A DNA stretch of 64,000 nucleotides from Nocardioides ginsengisegetis (GCF_014138045.1 NZ_JACGXA010000001.1:2713001-2777000); one strand, 5' to 3'. Shown: positions 17,048-27,338, numbered from the stretch's first letter. Made by a program: numbers and translations. Notes: generated by a model from the letters alone, not told the origin.

Positions 17048-18790
17048 TCAGGAGTGGCCTTCGGCACGAGGCTGCACCGCGGCGAACCGCAGGTCGTCCA
17101 CCCGCCGAGACGCGGCTCGCAGCTGCTCGGGGGTGTCGGCGGTGATCCCGAGGCCGTCGAGCAGGTCGGTGTAGCGGCGCCGCTCGGCCTCGAGCAGCGC
17201 CGTGACGCGGACCTCCAGAGCACGGCGCGACCGCTCGGCGAGGCTGCGCACGGCCTGGTCGCCGAAGACCGCCTCGAGCAGCTTCTGCCCGAGCACCGCG
17301 GACCCGCCGGCGATGCCGACCTCGGCACCGGTGATCCCGGCCGTCGCGGAGAACACGACCACCATGAGCGCGACCGAGAGCCCGTTGACGCCGTAGGCCA
17401 GGAAGCGCGCGGTGGTGCGCTTGTCGGCGCCCTCGCTGCGGACCATCTCGAGCACGTCGTTCTGCCAGTCGCGCACGGCCCGCTCGGCCTGGCGCCGCAG
17501 ACCGCGGGACGCACGGCCGAGGTCCTGGCCGGCGGTGGCGAGCAGCGCCTGACCCGAGGCCAGCGACTGCCAGGACGCCTCGGCCCGCTCGGCGGCGGCC
17601 TCGGCGTGCTCCATGATCAGCGTCTCGAGGCCGGACTCGACAGCGACCGTGACCCGCTCGGCCTGCTGGGGCTTGCCCTTGACCGCGTTGACGACCCGGT
17701 CGCGCAGCCACCCGACGCGGTTCTCCAGCGACTTGAGCAGCTCCCCGGTGCCGACGAACTCCTGCCAGCGCGCGAGCACCTCGCCGCGCAGCAGGGTGCC
17801 GTCGGCCGAGGCGGTGGTGATGGCGATGATGGCCGCGTCGTACGCCTTGTCGCTGTCCTCACGCAGGCGGCGTACGGCGCTCGCCTGCTCCGCGGCCGCG
17901 TCGGCCACGCCGTGGGTGCGGCGGGCGAGCGTGCGAATGGCACCGTCGAGCGTCTGCTTGACCACGGCCGTGCGGGCCTCGGAGTCGTCGGCGAGGGACT
18001 CCAGCCAGCCGCGGATGTCCGAGACCGACTCGGCCGGCAGCAGGCCGTCGTCGGAGACGGGACCCTCATGGACGGTGAAGAGGGGCGAGTCCTTCAGGCC
18101 GCGGCTGGCGAGCATCCGGGCCAGGTGGGTGGCCACGGTCTGGACGGCCTCGGCCGGCGTGCGGTCGAGCACGATCGCGACCGCGGCCGAGCGCTCGGCG
18201 GCCTGGCGCAGGAAGTCCCACGGCACCTGGTCGGCGTAGCGGGCGGCGGAGGTGACGAACAGCCACAGGTCGGCGGCGGCGAGGAGCTGCGCGGCGAGCG
18301 TGCGGTTGCGCTCCTCGACCGAGTCGATGTCGGGGGCGTCGAGGATGGCCAGGCCGGCCGGCATCGACAGCGACGGGACCAGCTGCAGCGCGGCCGGGTC
18401 GGTGGTCGCGTGGGTGACCCGCTCGAGGTCGGGCAGGAGCCGGTCCTGGCCGAACCACTCCGCGTCGTCGGGGTGGTGCACCAGCACCGGCGAGCGCGTG
18501 GTCGGGCGCAGCACACCCGGCTCGGTCACCCGGTGGCCGACGAGGGAGTTGACCAGGGTCGACTTGCCGGCGCCGGTCGACCCGCCGACCACGGTCAGCA
18601 GCGGGGCGTCGATCGTCATCAGGCGCGGGATGACGTAGTCCTCGAGCTGGTCGACCATCTCCTGGCGGGCGGTGCGCTGGGCGTCGACACCGGGGACCTC
18701 GAGCGGCAGCTCGGCGTCCTGGAGCGACTGGCGCAGCCGGACGAGCGCGGTGATCATCCGCGTGGCGTCGGCCGTGGGCTGGTCGGTCAT
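17048..18790 (-). CDS. Dynamin-like GTPase, first of the pair
   Basis: A 580-residue protein with P-loop GGSTGAGKS (69-77) and G3 DAPDIDS. The G4 NKxD motif is degenerate (the equivalent strand reads IVLDRT). A long helical region follows, then a hydrophobic hairpin near residues 453-490 (GVNGLSVALMVVVFSATAG...GIAGGSAVLG). Its start overlaps the stop of the protease gene by ATGA. Tandem dynamin-like proteins in actinobacteria usually act as hetero-oligomers on membrane. The partner 55 bp downstream keeps the canonical G4, so nucleotide hydrolysis may be unequal in the pair. Confidence 0.8.
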   Translation of the reverse strand: MTDQPTADATRMITALVRLRQSLQDAELPLEVPGVDAQRTARQEMVDQLEDYVIPRLMTIDAPLLTVVGGSTGAGKSTLVNSLVGHRVTEPGVLRPTTRSPVLVHHPDDAEWFGQDRLLPDLERVTHATTDPAALQLVPSLSMPAGLAILDAPDIDSVEERNRTLAAQLLAAADLWLFVTSAARYADQVPWDFLRQAAERSAAVAIVLDRTPAEAVQTVATHLARMLASRGLKDSPLFTVHEGPVSDDGLLPAESVSDIRGWLESLADDSEARTAVVKQTLDGAIRTLARRTHGVADAAAEQASAVRRLREDSDKAYDAAIIAITTASADGTLLRGEVLARWQEFVGTGELLKSLENRVGWLRDRVVNAVKGKPQQAERVTVAVESGLETLIMEHAEAAAERAEASWQSLASGQALLATAGQDLGRASRGLRRQAERAVRDWQNDVLEMVRSEGADKRTTARFLAYGVNGLSVALMVVVFSATAGITGAEVGIAGGSAVLGQKLLEAVFGDQAVRSLAERSRRALEVRVTALLEAERRRYTDLLDGLGITADTPEQLRAASRRVDDLRFAAVQPRAEGHS

Positions 18791-19908
18791 CGCGTGGGAA
18801 CCACCTGTCCGGGGAAGGCGATGTGCGGACGCACCTCGCCGATGCGGGCGACGTACGACTGACCGCGCGCCGCGAAGTCGGGCGGCGGGGTGCCGCGGAG
18901 GAAGCGGTGGTGCAGGAAGCCGAGCTCGATGGCGGCCTGCTGGTAGTCGCGCATGGCGCGCTCGGCCGCCTTGCCGCCCTGCTGCCGCGCGAAGGCGCGG
19001 CTGCGGCGGCGGGCCCTGAGGTCGACGACCCAGCCGATGTCGGTGGCCGGGATGAGCCCGCGCTGGGCGGCGTCGGAGAGGGCCGCGGTGAGCATCCGGC
19101 GCTCCGAGCGGCGCGACCACACCGCGAAGCAGGCGATCGCGACGAGGGCGGGCGCCATCAGGACGAGGTAGACCGTGACGAAGTTGCCGAAGCCGTAGAC
19201 GGTGGAGGTGTTCCACGTCGCGTGGGCCGCGACGGCGCAGGCGTAGCCGAGCAGGGGCGCGATGAAGCGCAGCGAGCGCGTGCGGGCGCCGACCGCCACC
19301 CCGACCCCGATGCCCGTGAAGGCGGTGAAGAGCGGGTGCGCGAAGGGGCTGAACAGGCAGCGCACCACGAACGTGCCGGTGATCGCCGAGGTCCCGCCGG
19401 GGCCCATCCCGTCCGTGCCGTTGTAGGCGGCGGCGAGGTAGAGGATGTTCTCGGTGAAGGCGAACCCGACGCCGACCATGCCGGCGTAGACGATGCCGTC
19501 GAGGACCCCGTCGAGCTCGGCGCGGCGCCACCACAGCAGGAGCAGCAGGAACAGGCCCTTGCTGAACTCCTCGCTCACCGGCGCCACGACCTCGAGGGTC
19601 TCGTTGTCGGTGAAGCCGACCACGAAGCCGCCGACGCCCTGGATGACGAGCGCGGCGGCCGTCGCCACGAAACAGCCCCACAGCAGGCCGGCGGCGAGCA
19701 GCTTGCGCGGCTCCGGCTCGTAGCGGTCCAGCCAGAGGTAGAGGCCGACCAGCGGGCCCACCGGCAGCGCGGCGAGCGCGGTCGCGAGCAGGAGCGTGCC
19801 GGCACCGCCGGACAGGGCGATGACGAGCAGCATGCCGAGGGCGCCGAGGCCCACGAGGATGGTCACCACCACCGTGAAGGCGACGCTGTCACGGCGAGCT
19901 GCGGGCAT
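18787..19908 (-). CDS. PrsW-family intramembrane protease (glutamic type)
   Basis: A 373-residue polytopic membrane protein of the PrsW/CAAX-like superfamily. Conserved acidic and histidine motifs sit in membrane helices: PVSEEFSKG, FAFTEN, HPLFTAF and HATWN. About eight hydrophobic segments are followed by a basic cytoplasmic C-terminus. PrsW in Bacillus cleaves an anti-sigma factor; no candidate substrate is adjacent except the two co-transcribed dynamin-like proteins, to which it is coupled by a 4-bp overlap. ATG 19908 has TAGGCT seven bases upstream (leaderless pattern). Confidence 0.85.
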   Translation of the reverse strand: MPAARRDSVAFTVVVTILVGLGALGMLLVIALSGGAGTLLLATALAALPVGPLVGLYLWLDRYEPEPRKLLAAGLLWGCFVATAAALVIQGVGGFVVGFTDNETLEVVAPVSEEFSKGLFLLLLLWWRRAELDGVLDGIVYAGMVGVGFAFTENILYLAAAYNGTDGMGPGGTSAITGTFVVRCLFSPFAHPLFTAFTGIGVGVAVGARTRSLRFIAPLLGYACAVAAHATWNTSTVYGFGNFVTVYLVLMAPALVAIACFAVWSRRSERRMLTAALSDAAQRGLIPATDIGWVVDLRARRRSRAFARQQGGKAAERAMRDYQQAAIELGFLHHRFLRGTPPPDFAARGQSYVARIGEVRPHIAFPGQVVPTR

Positions 19909-19966
19909 GCCGCGAAGCCTATCGGGAGTCGCGGATCTTCCCTGCTTCCGGCGTACAGTTGCCGCC

Positions 19967-21400
<1,434 letters not shown>

Positions 21401-21438
21401 ACCCCGGGGACCACATGGGCCACAATGGTCCCCGCCCA

Positions 21439-21515
21439 GCCCTTGTAGCTCAGCTGGATAGAGCAAGAGCCTTCTAATCTCTAGGTCGCAGGTTCGAGTC
21501 CTGCCGGGGGCGCCA
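21439..21515 (+). tRNA. tRNA-Arg (anticodon TCT)
   Basis: A full cloverleaf with acceptor GCCCTTG/CGGGGGC, a D-arm, anticodon loop CTTCTAA giving TCT, T-loop TTCGAGT, discriminator G and encoded CCA (21513-21515). The last anticodon-stem pair (C-T) is a mismatch. CACAAT at 21421-21426 is a possible -10. Confidence 0.95.
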
Positions 21516-21532
21516 GGCCGCGTGACGCGTGC

Positions 21533-22183
21533 CTACTCGCGGTGCGCGGTCTCCACGACGCGCAGCCGGTCCGGCTCGAAGCCATGCTTCATCCCCCACA
21601 CCACGGCCTGCGCGCGGCGCTCGACGCCGATCTTGCGGTAGGCGGTGCGGATGTAGGTCTTGACCGAGTTGATGGACAGGTAGGAGCGCTCGGCGATCTC
21701 CTGGTTGGACAGGCCCTGGGTGATCAGCGCGAGCACCTCGGCCTCGCGCGCGGTCAGGCCCGCCTCGCGGCCGGGCCAGTCCCCCGCGGCACCGCGGTCG
21801 ACGGCGGCGGCCTCGGAGGGCGTGACGATCGTGCCGTCGTGGACGGCCTCGACGGCCTCGACCACCTCGTCGCCGGACATCCCCTTGGAGAGATAGCCGC
21901 TGGCGCCCTTGTCGATGGCGCGGGCGACGAGCTCGGGCTGGAGGTTCCAGCTGAAGATGACCACCCGGGCGTCGGACCCGCGGACCAGGTCCTCGAGGTC
22001 GATGCCGTCCCCCTGCACCTGGCCGAACGTGTCGTAGAGGATCACGTCGACGTCGCTGACCACCGGCAGGCCGGAGTCGAGCTCGACGACGGCCACCCGG
22101 TCGTGGAAGGGCGACAACATCGCCGCAACCCCAGCGACCACGAGCTCGTAGTCGTTGACGATCGCGATGCGGATGGGGGTCAT
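21533..22183 (-). CDS. LuxR/NarL-type response regulator
   Basis: A 216-residue two-domain regulator. The receiver domain keeps a phosphoacceptor-like Asp51 (VILYDTFGQ) and the lysine of YLSKG, but the acidic pocket reads N-D-Y rather than D-D-H/D. The C-terminal LuxR helix-turn-helix is LTAREAEVLALITQGLSNQEIAERSYLSINSVKTYIRTAY. No kinase is adjacent. It is divergent from the acyl-CoA dehydrogenase / PIG-L / glycosyltransferase operon across 107 bp and is the obvious candidate regulator. ATG 22183 has TATCAT exactly six bases upstream (leaderless pattern). Confidence 0.88.
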   Translation of the reverse strand: MTPIRIAIVNDYELVVAGVAAMLSPFHDRVAVVELDSGLPVVSDVDVILYDTFGQVQGDGIDLEDLVRGSDARVVIFSWNLQPELVARAIDKGASGYLSKGMSGDEVVEAVEAVHDGTIVTPSEAAAVDRGAAGDWPGREAGLTAREAEVLALITQGLSNQEIAERSYLSINSVKTYIRTAYRKIGVERRAQAVVWGMKHGFEPDRLRVVETAHRE

Positions 22184-22290
22184 GGCTGCATGATATTCAC
22201 CCAGCGGGGGGAGCCCGGGCGGAATGGCCGACCGTAGGTTGGGGGGACGACCACCCGCGCCGCGGGAGCTACCCACCCCCGAGGAGTCGA
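22184..22290. promoter_or_regulatory. Divergent promoter region between the LuxR regulator and the PIG-L operon
   Basis: On the minus strand TATCAT (22190-22195) lies six bases before the luxR start. On the plus strand TAGGTT (22234-22239) is a possible -10 for the operon, followed by a 50-nt leader ending in GAGGAG before GTG 22291. Confidence 0.45.
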
Positions 22291-23340
22291 GTGCCGGACG
22301 ATCCGACCTGGCCGGTCCACCTGCGGGACGATCGGCCCCCGGACGACGGACGGCTCCTGGCTCAGCTTGCCGACGCCGCCCACCTGGCCTCACGCGGGGT
22401 CCCCACGAGCGCGCTGGAGCTCGCCGAGCGCTGGGGTCAGCGGCTTCCGCTCCCCGGGCGGTCCGCCACCGTCCTGCTCTGGGAGGCACTGGCCACGGTC
22501 GCCGCCGTCGACCTCTCCGTCGCCCGCGCCCTCGAGCCGCACCTCGACGCGGCCGCGATCCTGGCCGAGGCGGGCCAGGCGATGCCCTCGGGAACGACCT
22601 GGGGTGTCTTCGCGGCCGAGGGGCCCGGCGTGCGCCTCACCGCCACGCCCGTCGACGGGGGTCACGTCCTTGACGGCACGAAGCCGTGGTGCTCGCTGGC
22701 GGAGAACCTCACCCATGCGCTGGTCACGGCCTGGGTCGGCGACGAGCGCGGACTCTTCAGTGTCGACCTGCGACACCCGGGCGTGCGCGTGACCGACGGC
22801 GCCTGGCACGCGCTCGGCCTGCACGAGGTGGCCAGCGGACCGGTGGAGCTCGACCGGGTTCCCGCCACGCCCGTGGGCGACCCCGGGTGGTACCTGCGCC
22901 GCGACGGCTTCGCCTGGGGCGGCATCGGCGTGGCCGCGGTCTGGTACGGCGGCGCGGTCGGCGTCGCTCGTCGGCTCTGGGCGGCCGCCGGGGAGCGACC
23001 CCCCGACCAGGTGGCACAGGCCCACCTCGGCGTCGTCGACCTCCGACTCCACGCCGCGCGCACGGTCCTGGCCGAGGCGGCGCGGCTGGTCGACGACGGC
23101 AAGGCGTCCGGTGGTGTGGGCGCCCTCCTCGCCAGCCGCGCACGCGGGGTCGTGGTCGAGGCGGCCGAGACCGTCCTCACCCAGACGGGACATGCGCTCG
23201 GGCCGGCTCCACTCGCCCTCGAGGAGGCGCACGCACGCCGGGTCGCCGACCTCACCCTCTACCTCCGCCAGCACCACGCCGCGCGCGACGCCGCCGCGCT
23301 CGGACGCCAGCTGCTCGAGGGCACCGGGTGCCCCTGGTGA
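22291..23340 (+). CDS. Acyl-CoA dehydrogenase homologue, first gene of the PIG-L cassette
   Basis: A 349-residue flavoprotein-fold protein of the acyl-CoA dehydrogenase superfamily. The middle beta domain (TWGVFAAEGPGVRLTATPVDGGHVLDGTKPWCSLAENLTHALV) and a helical C-terminal domain are recognisable. It is shorter than the usual 380-400 residues, and the canonical C-terminal YEGTSEIQ region is replaced by ADLTLYLRQHHAARDAAALGR. GTG 22291 follows GAGGAG. The 3' end overlaps the next gene. Dehydrogenation of an acyl or carrier-bound intermediate is inferred; a catalytic glutamate could not be assigned. Confidence 0.82.
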   Translation: MPDDPTWPVHLRDDRPPDDGRLLAQLADAAHLASRGVPTSALELAERWGQRLPLPGRSATVLLWEALATVAAVDLSVARALEPHLDAAAILAEAGQAMPSGTTWGVFAAEGPGVRLTATPVDGGHVLDGTKPWCSLAENLTHALVTAWVGDERGLFSVDLRHPGVRVTDGAWHALGLHEVASGPVELDRVPATPVGDPGWYLRRDGFAWGGIGVAAVWYGGAVGVARRLWAAAGERPPDQVAQAHLGVVDLRLHAARTVLAEAARLVDDGKASGGVGALLASRARGVVVEAAETVLTQTGHALGPAPLALEEAHARRVADLTLYLRQHHAARDAAALGRQLLEGTGCPW

Positions 23341-24686
23341 CCACCGCTCCGTTCACGCACGACAGCCCCGGCACCCCCGCGGAGGAATGGCGGCGCCACC
23401 CCGGCTGGGGCACGGTGCCGCTCCTTGTGACGGACGGAGACGTCCCCTGCAGCCGGCTGGTGGTCGTGGCCGCCCACCCCGATGACGAGAGCCTGGGAGC
23501 GGGCGGGCTCATCGCCGCCGCCCACGACGCCGGCACCACGCCGTACGTCGTGCTGCTCACGGCCGGCGAGGCCTCGCACCCCGGCTCACCGACCACCACA
23601 CCGCAGACGTTGGCGACCCGTCGCCTCGCCGAGGCCCGGAAAGCGTTGGAGATCCTGGCCCCCGGCGCTCCGCTGGTCTTCCTGGGGCTTCCCGACGGCC
23701 GGGTGGAGCAGACCGAGGCCGAGGTCACGGCCAGCCTCGTCGACCTGATCGGCGACGGTCGCTCGACGTTGCTCGTCGCGCCCTGGCGCCACGACGGGCA
23801 CCCCGACCACGAGGCGGCCGGCAGGGCGGCCGCCGCGGCGGCAGTGCGCACCGGTGCCCGGCTCGCCGAGTACCCCATCTGGATGTGGCACGCCCGGAGC
23901 GTCGACGAGGCGCCGTGGGGAGCCATGAGCCGGGTCGACCTCGACGACGAAGCGGCCCGCCGCAAGTGGCTGGCCGTCCAGAGCCACACGAGCCAGGTCG
24001 AACCCCTGTCGGACCTCCCGCACGACGAGGTGCTGCTCCCCGGCCACGTCCTCGCCCACTTCGATTCCCGGGTCGAGCACTTCGTGACCGGGGAGGGGGG
24101 CGCCGACGACGCCCTCGAGGTCCTGCACCGGGCCGACGCCGACCCCTGGGGTGTCGACGACCGCTGGTACGAGCTGCGCAAACGCCGGCTCACCCTGGCG
24201 GTTCTCCCCCGGCCACGCTTCCGCCGCGCCCTCGAGGTCGGCTGCTCCCGCGGCGCCCTGGCGCACGACCTGGCCGGTCGCTGCGACGAGCTCGTCGCGG
24301 TCGACAGCAGCCCCTCCGCCGTGGCCGCCGCGCGGCGGCGGCTCGGTCACCTGAGCGCCGTGCACGTCACCCACGCAACCGTCCCCACCGACTGGCCCGA
24401 GGGAGCCTTCGACCTCGTCGTGGTCTCCGAGGTCGGCTACTTCCTGAGCCCGATCGATCTCGACCTTCTCGCCGCTCGCATCGAGGGGTCACTCACCGAG
24501 GACGGGGTCGTGCTGCTCTGCCACTGGCGTCATCCGGTCGAGGGCTGGGTCCTCGACGGCCCCGAGGTGCACGAGCGGCTCCGCACCAGCCCGCTGCTGC
24601 CCCCGGAGGTCGCCCGCTACCGGGACCCCGACGTCGAGATCTGCGTGCTGGCCCGGTCCGGGCACTGGCCGGATCCCGCCCGATGA
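23328..24686 (+). CDS. Bifunctional PIG-L deacetylase / class I SAM methyltransferase
   Basis: A 452-residue fusion. The N-terminal PIG-L/LmbE zinc deacetylase has A-H-P-D-D-E at 49-54 and the second zinc motif DGHPDHEAAGR. The C-terminal Rossmann methyltransferase has ALEVGCSRGALAHDL (about residue 301), then VAVDSSPSAVAAAR and FDLVVVSEVGYFL. GTG 23328 (GAGGG six bases upstream) or GTG 23337 (overlapping the preceding stop) can start it. It ends in an ATGA overlap with the glycosyltransferase. PIG-L enzymes deacetylate N-acetyl sugars such as the mycothiol precursor, so this one probably deacetylates and then N- or O-methylates a glycosylated product. That is inference. Confidence 0.85.
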   Translation: MPLVTTAPFTHDSPGTPAEEWRRHPGWGTVPLLVTDGDVPCSRLVVVAAHPDDESLGAGGLIAAAHDAGTTPYVVLLTAGEASHPGSPTTTPQTLATRRLAEARKALEILAPGAPLVFLGLPDGRVEQTEAEVTASLVDLIGDGRSTLLVAPWRHDGHPDHEAAGRAAAAAAVRTGARLAEYPIWMWHARSVDEAPWGAMSRVDLDDEAARRKWLAVQSHTSQVEPLSDLPHDEVLLPGHVLAHFDSRVEHFVTGEGGADDALEVLHRADADPWGVDDRWYELRKRRLTLAVLPRPRFRRALEVGCSRGALAHDLAGRCDELVAVDSSPSAVAAARRRLGHLSAVHVTHATVPTDWPEGAFDLVVVSEVGYFLSPIDLDLLAARIEGSLTEDGVVLLCHWRHPVEGWVLDGPEVHERLRTSPLLPPEVARYRDPDVEICVLARSGHWPDPAR

Positions 24687-25444
24687 GCCCGCCGCGCGTG
24701 CGTACCGCCATCGACCAGGTCCAGGTGGTCATCCCCGCCCACGACGAGGAGGGACTCCTCCCACGGTGCCTCGCCTCGGTACGCCGCGCGGCCGACCACC
24801 TCGCCGAGGTGCGGCCGGGTGTGCGGGTGGGCATCACCGTCGTGGCCGACTGCTGCACCGATCGCACCGTCGAGATCGCGACGGGGTGGCCCGCCACCCA
24901 GGTGGTCGTCAGCCGGGCCGGCAATGTCGGGGCCGCCCGGCGTGCGGGTGTTGACCACGTCGTCCGCCACACCCTCTCCACGCCTCCGGAGCTGGTGTGG
25001 CTGGCGCACACCGATGCCGACAGCGTGGTGCCCGAACACTGGCTCGCGGCCCAGCTGATGCTCGCCGACGCCGGATTCGCCATGGTGGTCGGGACCGTGG
25101 TCCCCGCGCGGACCGACCTGCCGCCCCACATCTGGGACCAGTGGCGGGCCCGCCACCAGCTGGGCGAGGGACACCCGCACGTGCACGGCGCCAACCTCGG
25201 CCTGACCCTGCACGCCTCCCAGGTGGCGGGGGGCTTCCAGCCCGCCCCGGCCCACGAGGACGTGCGCCTCGTGGCGGCCGTCAGGTCCGCGGGTCTGCCG
25301 TGGTGCGCCACCGCGGCCACCCAGGTCACGACGTCGGGCCGCCAGCAGGGGCGCGTGGCCAGCGGATTCGCCCGCTACCTCGCCCGCTTGTCGTCCCCGA
25401 CGACACGCGTCGAGGTCCCCGGCGTGCGGGCCCTGTCGAGATAG
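24683..25444 (+). CDS. Family 2 glycosyltransferase
   Basis: A 253-residue GT-A enzyme. The start QVQVVIPAHDEEGLLPRCLASV and the metal-binding LAHTDADSVVP are typical of GT2, with a downstream acidic PAHEDVRLV acceptor-site motif. No transmembrane segment is seen, so it acts in the cytosol. ATGA couples it to the PIG-L/methyltransferase gene, and a terminator hairpin follows ten bases after the stop. With its two upstream partners it forms a self-contained glycosylation / deacetylation / methylation / dehydrogenation cassette. Confidence 0.87.
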   Translation: MSPPRVRTAIDQVQVVIPAHDEEGLLPRCLASVRRAADHLAEVRPGVRVGITVVADCCTDRTVEIATGWPATQVVVSRAGNVGAARRAGVDHVVRHTLSTPPELVWLAHTDADSVVPEHWLAAQLMLADAGFAMVVGTVVPARTDLPPHIWDQWRARHQLGEGHPHVHGANLGLTLHASQVAGGFQPAPAHEDVRLVAAVRSAGLPWCATAATQVTTSGRQQGRVASGFARYLARLSSPTTRVEVPGVRALSR

Positions 25445-25453
25445 AAAGGAATC

Positions 25454-25482
25454 GGCCCCGCGGAGTATGAGTCCGCGGGGCC
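25454..25482. terminator. Terminator after the PIG-L operon
   Basis: An 11-bp perfect stem (25454-25464 with 25472-25482) closes a 7-nt loop, between convergent operons. Confidence 0.75.
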
Positions 25483-25505
25483 TGTGCGTTCCCGGAGTCG
25501 GGCGC

Positions 25506-26543
25506 TCAGCGAGCGACGTACGCGTCGATCTCGCCGAGGATCCGGACCTTGACGTCGTCCGGTGCCCACGAGGCGTTGACCGCGGCGCGCGACAGGTCCG
25601 CGACCCCGGACTCGTCGAGGCCGAGCAGGTCGGCGGCGATGACGTACTCGCGGTTGAGGTCGGTGCCGAACATCGGCGGGTCGTCGGAGTTGACCGTGAT
25701 CGTCACGCCCGCGTCGCGGAACGCCACGATGGGGTGCTCGGCGAGGCTGGCGACCGCGCGGGTGGCGATGTTGGAGGACGGGCAGACCTCGAGCGGGACG
25801 CCGGTCTCGGCGAGGTGGGCCAGCAGCGCCGGGTCCTGTGCCGAGGACGTGCCGTGGCCGATCCGCTCGGCGCCGAGGAGGCGCAGCGAGTCCCACACCG
25901 TGTCCGGACCGGTCGTCTCGCCGGCGTGCGGCACGCTGTGCAGCCCGGCGCTCAGCGCCTGCTGGAAGTGGGGGGCGAACTGCGGACGGGGCACGCCGAT
26001 CTCCGGTCCACCGAGCCCGAAGCCGACCAGGCCCTCGGGGCGGTGGTTGAGCGCGTAGTCGAGGGTGGCGTCGGCCGCGGGCAGCCCGCTCTCGCCGGGG
26101 ATGTCGTAGATCCACTGGAGCACCAGGCCGAAGTCGCGCTGCGCGGCGACCCGGGCGTCCTCGATCGCCTCGGTGTAGGCCTCGATCGGCATGCCGACGC
26201 CGTCCTCGTGCGGCCGCACGGACGTGTACGGCGTGCAGGTGAGCTCGGCGTACCGGAGCTGCTGACCCTCGGCCATCTCGCGGGCCACCTCGTAGGTGAG
26301 GTAGCGGATGTCGTCGGGGGTCTTCACGAGGTCGACGACCGCGAGGTAGACCTCGATGAAGTGGGCGAAGTCGCGGAACTCGTAGAACTTCCGCAGCTCC
26401 TCGGGATCGCTGGGCACCGTCCCGGGGTGGCGCTCGGCGAGGCCGCCGACGATCCGGGCCGAGGCGGAGCCGACGTGGTGGACGTGGAGCTCGGCCTTGG
26501 GCAGGCCGGCGACGAAGTCAGTGATGTCAGGCAGGGTGCTCAC
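25506..26543 (-). CDS. add: Adenosine deaminase family protein
   Basis: A 345-residue amidohydrolase converting adenosine to inosine or acting on a related aminopurine. Zinc ligands are in AELHVHHVGS (His-x-His), PHAGET (His and catalytic Glu), RIGHG (His) and NSDDPPMF (Asp). SDDPPMF is the signature of the actinobacterial adenosine deaminase-like group, so aminodeoxyfutalosine or other deaminase activity cannot be excluded. GTG 26543 has CAGACT seven bases upstream. It lies downstream of the DsbA-like gene on the same strand. Confidence 0.87.
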   Translation of the reverse strand: MSTLPDITDFVAGLPKAELHVHHVGSASARIVGGLAERHPGTVPSDPEELRKFYEFRDFAHFIEVYLAVVDLVKTPDDIRYLTYEVAREMAEGQQLRYAELTCTPYTSVRPHEDGVGMPIEAYTEAIEDARVAAQRDFGLVLQWIYDIPGESGLPAADATLDYALNHRPEGLVGFGLGGPEIGVPRPQFAPHFQQALSAGLHSVPHAGETTGPDTVWDSLRLLGAERIGHGTSSAQDPALLAHLAETGVPLEVCPSSNIATRAVASLAEHPIVAFRDAGVTITVNSDDPPMFGTDLNREYVIAADLLGLDESGVADLSRAAVNASWAPDDVKVRILGEIDAYVAR

Positions 26544-26597
26544 CGCGTGAAGTCTGGCAGCGCCGGGCGGCGAACCGGAAAACCTCGAACACCGCGC

Positions 26598-27335
26598 TCA
26601 CGAGATGGCGCCGAGCGCCCCCTGGATCGCAGCGGCGAGGGTCGTGCCGGTCGGCTTGCCGTCGACCAGCACGGTGGGCGTGCCGTTGACGCCGTTCTTG
26701 GACATCTGGTCGGTGGCGTTGACGACCCACTGGTGGAAGTCGTCACCCTCGATCCCCGGCCGTACGGCGCTCTCGGTGGCGCCGGCCTGCACGGCGTACT
26801 GCACCAGCTGGTCGTCGGTGAGTCCGGCGGAGCCCTCCTCGGGCTGGTGGGCGTAGAGCAGGTCGTGGAACTTCTCGAAGGTCGCGACGCCGGAGGTGTC
26901 GAGGACGACCGCGGCGGCGTTGAGCGCGCGGGAGGAGTAGTCGGTGCTCGACGCGCGGTCAAGGAAGGCGACCATCCGGTAGTCGATGCGGACCTTGCCC
27001 GCCGCGACCGCCGCACGGAGCTTGGTGCCCGTCTGGCTCTCGAACTCCCGGCAGATCGGGCACTGGAAGTCCTCGTAGACCGTCAGGGTCCTGGGTGCCG
27101 AGGCCTTGCCGACCACCACCGAGTAACCGCCGGTCACGCCCTGCGGGGTCGTCGCGGCCGCGCCGGCGGTGTCGCGACGGCTCTGCACGACGACGCCGAC
27201 GACCACCACCACGACCAGCACGGCCGCGACGGCGGCCACGACCATCAGGTTGCGCCGACGCTCGCGCCGCTGCTGGGCGATCAGGGCGGCAGCCGCGCGC
27301 TCGGCGCGGGACTCCTCACGGTTCTTCTTCGACAT
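26598..27335 (-). CDS. Membrane-anchored DsbA-type thiol oxidoreductase
   Basis: A 245-residue protein. It has a basic N-terminus, one transmembrane helix (about 30-52), then a periplasm-facing thioredoxin-like domain with the CPIC active site (VYEDFQCPICREFE) and cis-Pro region VNGTPTVLVDG. It would oxidise or isomerise cysteines of exported proteins. Its start lies three bases after the stop of a MauE-type membrane protein, so the two form an operon and probably a redox pair. Confidence 0.88.
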   Translation of the reverse strand: MSKKNREESRAERAAAALIAQQRRERRRNLMVVAAVAAVLVVVVVVGVVVQSRRDTAGAAATTPQGVTGGYSVVVGKASAPRTLTVYEDFQCPICREFESQTGTKLRAAVAAGKVRIDYRMVAFLDRASSTDYSSRALNAAAVVLDTSGVATFEKFHDLLYAHQPEEGSAGLTDDQLVQYAVQAGATESAVRPGIEGDDFHQWVVNATDQMSKNGVNGTPTVLVDGKPTGTTLAAAIQGALGAIS

Positions 27336-27338
27336 CGG

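Noticed and set aside
22686..24686. A longer methyltransferase/PIG-L frame starting at 22686
   Set aside because: The upstream 640 bp are Arg/Pro/Gly-rich shadow of the acyl-CoA dehydrogenase gene; homology begins only after 23328.
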